Of a stretch of 10,882 nucleotides of DNA, positions 6,624 through 10,882 are shown piece after piece. The notes beneath the pieces were generated by a model. It was not told the origin of the DNA and did not search any database. It saw only the letters and a list, made by a program, of their open reading frames with translations. The position numbers and the translations under genes are program-made. Origin of the DNA: Thermoprotei archaeon (GTDB lineage: Archaea; Thermoproteota; Thermoprotei_A; Sulfolobales; WANQ01); assembly GCA_027038805.1 (NCBI GenBank), contig JALWGO010000170.1:1-10882 (forward strand). The letters are read 5' to 3'. How positions within the stretch are numbered: the stretch's first letter is position 1; every line of letters begins with the position of its first letter.

Positions 6624-6983
6624 ATGGTAATGTTTTGCCCCAAATGTGGAGGCCTAATGGTTCCCCGAAAGAAGAATGGAAAAACAGTATTAGTATGTAC
6701 GAAATGTGGCTATGTATTAGATCCAACAGCATCAAAAGTAAATGATAAGATTAGTGGTTACAAATTAACAACTAAAATAAGACATACAGAAAAGGAGAGA
6801 TTAATAGTAATTGATGAATCAAAGATGCCAAAGGTACTGCCAATAACAAGAGATGTAACATGTCCTAGATGCGGAAACCATGAGGCCTATTACTGGCTCG
6901 TGCAGACTAGGAGAGCAGATGAGCCGCCAACAAGATTCTTTAAATGCACTAAGTGCGGATATGTATGGAGAGAGTATGCCTAG
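6624..6983 (+). CDS. tfs: Transcription factor S (TFS), RNA polymerase transcript-cleavage factor
   Basis: TFS rescues backtracked RNA polymerase by stimulating cleavage of the nascent RNA 3' end. The 119-aa protein has two zinc ribbons: C5, C8, C25 and C28 at the N-terminus, and C80, C83, C108 and C111 at the C-terminus. The catalytic acidic pair D99-E100 lies in the hairpin loop RADEPPTRFFKC, so this is an active-type TFS and not the inhibitory TFS4 type, which lacks the acids. One oddity is Arg instead of the usual Ser in the RSADE loop. The ATG at 6624 lies 8 nt after the GAGGT Shine-Dalgarno sequence (6611-6615); a second ATG at 6630 is less well placed. The gene heads an operon with replication genes and its stop overlaps the next start by 8 nt. 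Confidence 0.96.
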   Translation: MVMFCPKCGGLMVPRKKNGKTVLVCTKCGYVLDPTASKVNDKISGYKLTTKIRHTEKERLIVIDESKMPKVLPITRDVTCPRCGNHEAYYWLVQTRRADEPPTRFFKCTKCGYVWREYA

Positions 6984-7206
6984 CAATCCTAAAGACGAGT
7001 TATCTGAAAACGAATTAATAATTAGAGTACTTAAGCGAACAATGGATGACTTGTTAGAAGCATACTTTAGAACACCTCCGCATATCTCTTCGAAGACCTA
7101 TATAGAGAGAGCATTGAGGAGAGTACAGTATACGTATTCTTATCTAACACATAACGAGTACAACAAGAATTTAAGGGAACCAAAATATAATATTAGAAAG
7201 GAATAA
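6976..7206 (+). CDS. Small uncharacterised protein (76 aa) between TFS and PCNA
   Basis: The reading frame is open further upstream, but ATG 6976 is the sensible start. It follows GGAGAGA (6968-6974) and overlaps the TFS stop by 8 nt, as expected for coupled operon genes. The 76-aa product is predicted mostly helical, with an amphipathic stretch ENELIIRVLKRTMDDLLEAY (11-30) and a second helix YIERALRRVQYTYSYLTHNE (42-61). The tail is rich in Asn and Lys. There are no cysteines, no zinc site, no signal peptide and no membrane segment. I do not recognise the family. Its place among TFS, PCNA and primase suggests a role near RNA polymerase or the replisome, purely by context. It could be a lineage-specific protein. 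Coding is supported by operon packing and codon use like that of its neighbours. Confidence 0.68.
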   Translation: MPSNPKDELSENELIIRVLKRTMDDLLEAYFRTPPHISSKTYIERALRRVQYTYSYLTHNEYNKNLREPKYNIRKE

Positions 7207-7230
7207 GGAAGTCTTAAGAAGGTGGGAATC

Positions 7231-7974
7231 TTGAAGCTATTATTCTTTGATGCCCGTATATGGAGGTATACAATATCTGCTATAGGAAAAATAATAGAAG
7301 AAGGAGTATTTGTTGTAAACCAGGATGGACTACGTCTAAGAGCCATGGATCCATCACATGTCGTACTAATAGATTTCTATGTACCGTCAACAGCTTTCGA
7401 TATTTTTGAAGTAGAAAGAGAGGAGCAAATAGGAGTAAACTTTGAAGACATAACAAAGATTATGAGACGCGCAGTAAAAGATGACCAACTAGAATTATCG
7501 ACTTCTGGATCAAAGCTATCAATATCCTTTATAGGCAAGAGTACTAGGAAATTTATCCTACCACAGCTATCGTTGACTGCTGAAGAACTGCCTGACATAG
7601 AAGCCAAGCTTCAATTCAAGGTTCAAGCAAGAATGCTTAGTGATACATTCAATGATTTAGTAAAAGATCTAGAGCCTATAGGTAAAGATGTAATATTTGA
7701 GGCAACATCCAATGAGTTAAAGATAATTGCAAAGGGCGATATAGCTGAAGCCGAAATAATGATGGATATGGAAAGAGGCAGTCTCTTAGATTTAAATGTA
7801 GAGGAGGAATCAAAGGCTGGCTATAGTCTAGACTATTTTGTAGACATGACCAGTGCTTCAAAGGCAGCTGATACAATATCATTGGCCTTTGCAACTGATA
7901 TGCCATGTAAAGTAGAATTCGAGATGCCCCAAGGTGCTAGGCTGAGATTCTATGTCGCACCGAGAGTTGAGTAA
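7231..7974 (+). CDS. pcn: DNA polymerase sliding clamp (PCNA)
   Basis: PCNA encircles DNA and tethers polymerase, FEN1, ligase and other factors. The 247-aa chain has the family signature GLRLRAMDPSHVVLIDF (33-49). Two clamp domains are joined by a connector loop near 115-130, and the C-terminus is MPQGARLRFYVAPRVE. Length is typical. I place the start at TTG 7231 because AAGGTGG (7219-7225) then serves as a Shine-Dalgarno sequence at good spacing and MKLLFFDARI matches how archaeal clamps begin. A GTG at 7222 would add three residues but lies within the Shine-Dalgarno sequence. Crenarchaea often carry two or three PCNA genes forming a heterotrimer; the position before priS corresponds to Sulfolobus PCNA2 by my recollection. 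No other copy is in this window, so its partners are unknown. Confidence 0.95.
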   Translation: MKLLFFDARIWRYTISAIGKIIEEGVFVVNQDGLRLRAMDPSHVVLIDFYVPSTAFDIFEVEREEQIGVNFEDITKIMRRAVKDDQLELSTSGSKLSISFIGKSTRKFILPQLSLTAEELPDIEAKLQFKVQARMLSDTFNDLVKDLEPIGKDVIFEATSNELKIIAKGDIAEAEIMMDMERGSLLDLNVEEESKAGYSLDYFVDMTSASKAADTISLAFATDMPCKVEFEMPQGARLRFYVAPRVE

Positions 7975-9127
7975 TAATAAATTAATAATAGAACTATTTA
8001 GGGAATACTACCATAAGGCTCACTTGAAGTTACCTGAAGACTTTGTCTTAAGGGAGTTCGCTATACAACCGTTTAACTCGTCCACATATATAAGGCATTT
8101 AAGTTTTCAAAAAATAGATGATTTGGCATCGTTTATAGAAAAAAATACACCCAAGCACCTATACTACTCATCTGCAAGATACGAGAACCCAGGACTCAAA
8201 GACATGGAATCTAAGAAATGGTTGGGTGCTGATCTAGTATTTGATATAGATGCAGACCACATACCAGGATGTACTGAAGTAAAAATATGGCTATGTCCTA
8301 ACGGTCACAACGGTACAGGAGACACATCTACGTGCCCAGTTTGCGGAGCAAAGACAAAGAAGATTTCCATAATTGACGATGAATGTCTTGTAAAAGGTTT
8401 AGATCAATTACTACGTTTAGCCGATATCCTCATTGAGGACTTTGGCTTTAATAAAAATGATATAAACGTGTATTTCTCGGGACATAGGGGTTTTCATCTT
8501 CATGTTCACCTTGATGATAAGTTAGCTCGAATGGGATCAGAGGAACGCAGAGAGATCGTTGACTATGTATTAGGAATAGGTTTAAAGATGGAATCCCTTA
8601 AACTAGTAAATGAAATTCGGGGAAGATCACGCAGACTAGCACTAATACCAAGGATAAATGATTATGGTTGGAGGAGACGTATTTCGAAATCCCTTTTAGA
8701 AATTAATATAGATGATATGTTAAAGAATTACATTATTGGCGAGGTAAAACCTTCATCTTCAACTATAATGAACAAAATAGAGAATATAGTGCCAGAGGTT
8801 ATAGAGCTCTCAAAAGTATTTATTGATGAAAAAGTCACTATAGATACAAAGAGACTTGTAAGAATACCCTTCTCATTAAATGGTAAAACAGGGCTAATTG
8901 TTAAAGAAATAGATATTAATAAACTATCAATATTCTCACCTTCTTTGGAGTCACTATCTCCATTTAGAGGAATAGCAAAATTTACACCAGATATATCATT
9001 GAAGAACATAAAGATACTTGGAAGAAAAATAAGCCTAGAAAAGCATAAAACGCACACATTAGAACTTGGCCTAGCAGTATACTTGGAACTAAAAGGTATA
9101 GGCAAGATAATAAGGATACAGAGGTGA
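7952..9127 (+). CDS. priS: DNA primase catalytic small subunit PriS
   Basis: PriS makes the RNA (and in archaea also DNA) primers for replication, together with PriL. The 391-aa protein (ATG 7952) has the catalytic aspartates D98 and D100 (VFDIDADH) and the nucleotide-binding motif SGHRGFHLHV (176-185). The third aspartate is probably D292 (FIDEKVTID), followed by RLVRIPFSLNGKT (301-313). A zinc-binding insert holds C107, C115, H119, C128 and C131. At residue 310, where archaeal and eukaryotic primases normally have a histidine (SLHGKT), this sequence has Asn (codon AAT); see findings. The start overlaps the pcn end by 23 nt. TTG 7967 is an alternative that would remove five residues and overlap the pcn stop. 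The stop codon TGA is embedded in the Shine-Dalgarno sequence of the next gene, so pcn, priS and the GINS gene are tightly coupled. Confidence 0.96.
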   Translation: MSHRELSNNKLIIELFREYYHKAHLKLPEDFVLREFAIQPFNSSTYIRHLSFQKIDDLASFIEKNTPKHLYYSSARYENPGLKDMESKKWLGADLVFDIDADHIPGCTEVKIWLCPNGHNGTGDTSTCPVCGAKTKKISIIDDECLVKGLDQLLRLADILIEDFGFNKNDINVYFSGHRGFHLHVHLDDKLARMGSEERREIVDYVLGIGLKMESLKLVNEIRGRSRRLALIPRINDYGWRRRISKSLLEINIDDMLKNYIIGEVKPSSSTIMNKIENIVPEVIELSKVFIDEKVTIDTKRLVRIPFSLNGKTGLIVKEIDINKLSIFSPSLESLSPFRGIAKFTPDISLKNIKILGRKISLEKHKTHTLELGLAVYLELKGIGKIIRIQR

Positions 9128-9129
9128 TC
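9121..9129 (+). promoter_or_regulatory. Shine-Dalgarno site of the GINS gene containing the priS stop
   Basis: GAGGTGATC is complementary to the 3' end of archaeal 16S rRNA over its full length. The priS stop TGA (9125-9127) lies inside it. It decides the TTG start at 9132, two bases downstream of the element. A ribosome terminating on priS would be parked exactly on this site, which suggests coupled synthesis of PriS and the GINS subunit. Confidence 0.75.
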
Positions 9130-9131
9130 TT

Positions 9132-9608
9132 TTGAGTGAAGAATTAAGAATAATGTTATCGAGGGAACTCCGTGAGGAGAAGCCTCAAGAAATAACATAT
9201 AATAATCTGGTTAATACTCTGGTATCATTTAGAGAATTTATACTTAAATGTCTAGCCGAGAGAAAAGAGACTTGTAGCATAGTGTTAGACGAGAGCCTAA
9301 GTATAATTAGAGATATAGGATTACTACGTGTTAAAAAAGCATTAGAAGGAAAAGAACCAGAATTATCCTTTGACAAATCTTTCTTACATGCGCTTAATAA
9401 TATTGTTAAGGAATACTATAATATAGCGCTAGGAGTTAAAGCCCCCTACGATGAGTATAATAGAGTACTAGTTAAGGTATTGAAAGAATTCGAATATAAT
9501 GGTAGAATTCTAAGAAGAAACAATATAACGTTAATAGAAGCTTTTAGAGCGGTCCTCTTGGAATCCTTAGGGTTTGTTAAAATCTATAGGATTAAAGTAT
9601 TTAAGTAG
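9132..9608 (+). CDS. gins15: GINS complex subunit, Gins15 (Sld5/Psf1-like) type
   Basis: The 158-aa protein has an all-helical N-terminal part (about 1-105) and a small C-terminal beta domain beginning near FEYNGRILRRNNITL (about 115-130). Its pattern (glycine, Arg-Arg, then a segment ending ESLGFVKIYRI) fits the GINS B domain. The A-then-B domain order is that of Sld5/Psf1-like Gins15; Gins23 has the reverse order. In S. solfataricus the gene right after priS is, as I recall, Gins15, so context agrees. GINS joins MCM and GAN/Cdc45 to form the replicative helicase and contacts primase. The start is TTG 9132 behind a perfect Shine-Dalgarno sequence. Sequence similarity in this family is weak, so the call leans on domain pattern plus synteny. 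The 3' end contains a TATA-like element for the following ribosomal genes. Confidence 0.8.
   Translation: MSEELRIMLSRELREEKPQEITYNNLVNTLVSFREFILKCLAERKETCSIVLDESLSIIRDIGLLRVKKALEGKEPELSFDKSFLHALNNIVKEYYNIALGVKAPYDEYNRVLVKVLKEFEYNGRILRRNNITLIEAFRAVLLESLGFVKIYRIKVFK
9598..9605 (+). promoter_or_regulatory. Possible TATA box for the eL42-eS27 genes
   Basis: TATTTAAG at the extreme 3' end of the GINS gene is placed about 25-30 nt before a plausible transcription start near 9628, leaving a leader of about 37 nt before eL42. The leader is purine-rich and ends in GAGGGAG (9652-9658) as Shine-Dalgarno sequence. The sequence is less close to consensus than the two TTATAAGT boxes, so read-through from the replication operon is a real alternative. 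Confidence 0.4.
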
Positions 9609-9664
9609 CTGTTAACCTTAGTCTGGAGGGGATAGGAAAAGGGTTTGATTCGAGGGAGAAGGTA

Positions 9665-9943
9665 GTGAAGATCCCTAAAAGGATACGAACATATTGCCCT
9701 AGGTGTAGGACGCACACCGTACATAGCGTAATGATATATAAGCATGGTAAGAGGAGAACATTATCGGAGGGTCAGCGTCGTTATGAGAGAAAACAGAAAG
9801 GTTATGGTAGCAAGAGGAAGCCCGAGCAAAAAAGATTCGCAAAGGTTACAAAGAAGGTAGTGTTAAAGCTTAAATGTATGAAATGTGGATACATTCTACA
9901 CCGTAGGGGAATTAGATTAAAGAAAGCAGAACTCGTAGGGTGA
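9665..9943 (+). CDS. rpl44e: Large-subunit ribosomal protein eL42 (archaeal L44e)
   Basis: This 92-aa protein is highly basic and carries a zinc ribbon with C11, C14, C71 and C74. It begins MKIPKRIRTYCPRCRTHTVH and contains the GQRRYERKQKGYGSKRKPEQ block (36-55), the segment of eL42 that reaches the E-site tRNA. Length and sequence are standard. The start is GTG 9665 behind GAGGGAG (9652-9658). Its stop codon TGA at 9941-9943 lies inside the Shine-Dalgarno sequence of the eS27 gene. It heads the conserved archaeal cluster eL42-eS27-aIF2-alpha, usually followed by Nop10. Confidence 0.97.
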   Translation: MKIPKRIRTYCPRCRTHTVHSVMIYKHGKRRTLSEGQRRYERKQKGYGSKRKPEQKRFAKVTKKVVLKLKCMKCGYILHRRGIRLKKAELVG

Positions 9944-9945
9944 TC
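9937..9945 (+). promoter_or_regulatory. Shine-Dalgarno site of the eS27 gene containing the eL42 stop
   Basis: AGGGTGATC contains the anti-16S core GGTGATC, and the TGA of eL42 (9941-9943) lies inside it. It favours GTG 9952, six bases downstream, over the GTG at 9940 that lies within the element itself. Confidence 0.65.
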
Positions 9946-9951
9946 ACAGCC

Positions 9952-10152
9952 GTGGTCAAGCGTAGGAAAATACTAATACCTATGCCTCGGAGCAAGTTCT
10001 TAGTAGTCCGATGCCCAGACTGCGAGAACGAACAAATAGTGTTCTCACATTCAAGTTTCCCCGCGAGATGCCTTGTATGTGGTAGGATTCTCGTGGAGCC
10101 TACTGGCGGTAAGGCTAAGATTCTCGGAACCATTATTAGAGAGCTCGGCTGA
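9952..10152 (+). CDS. rps27e: Small-subunit ribosomal protein eS27
   Basis: A 66-aa zinc-ribbon ribosomal protein with C21, C24, C40 and C43 in the order RCPDCENEQIVF and ARCLVCGRILVEPTGGKA, which is diagnostic of eS27. GTG 9952 gives MVKRRKILIPMPRSKFL and has a well-spaced Shine-Dalgarno sequence (9937-9945). GTG 9940 would add four residues (MITA) and would place the start inside the Shine-Dalgarno sequence. It begins 8 nt after the eL42 stop and is followed by a 135-nt gap with a new promoter before aIF2-alpha. Secure identification, minor doubt on the start. Confidence 0.96.
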   Translation: MVKRRKILIPMPRSKFLVVRCPDCENEQIVFSHSSFPARCLVCGRILVEPTGGKAKILGTIIRELG

Positions 10153-10287
10153 AAAATAGATTTCCCACAAACCCATAGATATCTTCATCTACGAGGCAAG
10201 TTTTACTCTATCCAGGCTAAGGTCAAGGTGTTTTGTCAGCATATTTTAAATAATGTTGAGTAGATACTAGACTATGCGGTGGAACTC
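10153..10287 (+). other. 135-nt intergenic leader region before aIF2-alpha
   Basis: This is the largest gap in the window. I see no tRNA, no convincing C/D or H/ACA RNA and no long T-run acting as terminator on either strand. Its 3' part holds a TATA box and a 7-codon ORF (10274-10297). The region from about 10155 to 10235 has no structure I can explain. Confidence 0.5.
10245..10252 (+). promoter_or_regulatory. TATA box for the aIF2-alpha gene
   Basis: TTTAAATA lies 36-43 nt upstream of the aIF2-alpha ATG. With the normal TATA-to-start distance of about 25 nt, transcription would begin near 10272-10276, giving a very short leader of about 12-16 nt. This start coincides with an ATG at 10274. 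Confidence 0.55.
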
Positions 10288-10882
10288 ATGGTTATGAAGC
10301 GTAAGCCGTTACCAGATGTTGGCGAACTAGTAGTAGGTACAATAAAGAAGGTCTTCGAATACGGTGCTTATGTAACATTAGATGAATATGAGGGAATGGA
10401 AGCTTATCTACCGTGGAGCGAGGTATCTTCTAGATGGATACGCAATATAAAAGATTATCTTAGAGAAGGACAGAAAATAGTGGCGAAAGTAATTAGAATA
10501 AATAGAAGACGTAAGCAAATAGATATATCACTTAAACGAGTGACAGAAGGGGAAAGAAGAAGGAAAATGCTTGAATGGAAACGTGCAGTAAAAGCCGATA
10601 AAATACTCGAATTAGCAGCGGAGAAGCTAGGTAAAACAAAAGAAGAAGCTTATAGGGAAGCAGGTTGGAAACTAGAAGATTATTATGGTGAAATATATGC
10701 TGGCCTAGAGGAGGCCGTACTAAGAGGAATAGAAGCATTAAAGGAGGCGGGTGTATCAGACGAGTGGGCAAAGGTTCTCAAAGAGCTAGCGGATAAGCAT
10801 ATAACAATAAAGAAAGTGAAAATAAAGGGGGTATTTACAATCCAGGTATTGAAGCCGAATGGAGTAGAAATAATAAGAGATG
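10288..10882 (+). CDS. eif2a: Translation initiation factor aIF2 alpha subunit, 5' part
   Basis: aIF2-alpha binds the gamma subunit and helps hold Met-tRNAi on the small ribosomal subunit. The frame is open from ATG 10288 to the right edge (198 codons), so about 70 of the usual 265-275 residues are missing. Domain 1 is an S1 fold (about 10-85) with GELVVGTIKKVFEYGAYV and REGQKIVAKVIRI. Domain 2 is helical (about 86-173), with KAVKADKI-like WKRAVKADKIL. Domain 3 begins at ITIKKVKIKG (about 172) and is cut. S47 in SEVSSRW aligns with the regulated Ser51 of human eIF2-alpha; whether it is phosphorylated here is unknown. GGTGG (10278-10282) is the Shine-Dalgarno sequence. In-frame ATG 10294 is an alternative start. 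It belongs to the eL42-eS27-aIF2-alpha cluster. Confidence 0.96.
   Translation, partial: MVMKRKPLPDVGELVVGTIKKVFEYGAYVTLDEYEGMEAYLPWSEVSSRWIRNIKDYLREGQKIVAKVIRINRRRKQIDISLKRVTEGERRRKMLEWKRAVKADKILELAAEKLGKTKEEAYREAGWKLEDYYGEIYAGLEEAVLRGIEALKEAGVSDEWAKVLKELADKHITIKKVKIKGVFTIQVLKPNGVEIIRD

Noticed and set aside
6880..6975. Upstream extension of the 76-aa frame within tfs
   Set aside because: It would overlap tfs by over 100 nt in another frame with no added recognisable sequence; ATG 6976 has the ribosome-binding site and the normal 8-nt overlap.
8728..9198. 156-codon open frame on the minus strand
   Set aside because: It lies opposite priS and the GINS gene, has no credible ribosome-binding site or recognisable motif, and the + strand genes are secure.
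9630..9664. TTTGATTCGAGGG resembling a tRNA T-loop
   Set aside because: No matching acceptor, D or anticodon arms can be folded around it; it is the purine-rich leader of eL42.
10532..10771. Minus-strand open frame encoding a Leu-rich, membrane-like protein
   Set aside because: It is the complement of Glu/Lys-rich helical codons in aIF2-alpha domain 2; no start signals.
1..10882. Mobile elements, CRISPR arrays, defence systems
   Set aside because: No transposase, integrase, Cas-like protein, regularly spaced repeats or terminal inverted repeats were seen; all genes are compact housekeeping genes of uniform composition.

Overview
The window is a 10.9-kb piece of a hyperthermophilic crenarchaeal (Thermoproteota) chromosome. 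The evidence is a low-GC, purine-rich coding strand, arginine written mostly as AGA/AGG and isoleucine as ATA, frequent TTG and GTG starts, Shine-Dalgarno sites matching the archaeal 16S 3' end, TTATAAGT-type TATA boxes, and archaeal-only genes (RpoL, TFS, Csl4, Gins15, eL42, eS27, aIF2-alpha, Dph2). A low-GC Desulfurococcales relative such as Staphylothermus or Ignisphaera is my best guess, but the genus cannot be fixed from sequence reading alone. All 17 genes lie on the + strand and are tightly packed. The longest non-coding stretch is about 135 bases, so there is no gene-free stretch over 300 bases. I see no tRNA, rRNA, CRISPR array, insertion sequence or other mobile element.

Region 1 (1-2322) holds three SAM-dependent methyltransferases in a row. 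They are the 3' part of a HemK/Mtq2-like release-factor glutamine methyltransferase, a TrmJ-type SPOUT tRNA ribose methyltransferase, and a THUMP-containing Trm14-type tRNA guanine-N2 methyltransferase. Region 2 (2323-6545) starts with a TATA promoter and runs through ribosomal protein uL16 (L10e), Dph2 (diphthamide synthesis on EF2), a METTL5-like rRNA methyltransferase, the exosome subunit Csl4, a DUF2067-like protein, RNA polymerase subunit L and an unrecognised 131-aa protein. Together these two regions deal with making, modifying and degrading RNA and with tuning the ribosome.

Region 3 (6546-9608) has its own TATA promoter and looks like one operon: TFS (transcript-cleavage factor), a 76-aa unknown protein, PCNA, primase small subunit PriS and a GINS subunit (Gins15 type). 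The PCNA-PriS-Gins15 order matches what I recall for Sulfolobus solfataricus (PCNA2-PriS-Gins15). It links a transcription rescue factor to a sliding clamp, primase and helicase accessory subunit. Region 4 (9609-10882) begins the well-known archaeal translation cluster eL42-eS27-aIF2-alpha; the last gene runs off the window.

This is mostly conserved housekeeping DNA rather than an accessory island, and I found no new defence or mobile system. The points most worth a second look are: a His-to-Asn change at the conserved SLHGKT motif of the primase; an orphan protein between rpoL and tfs that faintly recalls the DUF99/endonuclease dU family; an unrecognised 76-aa protein inside the TFS-replication operon; a telomere-like G-rich tandem repeat at the rpoL ribosome-binding site; and a possible leaderless 7-codon ORF overlapping the aIF2-alpha start.
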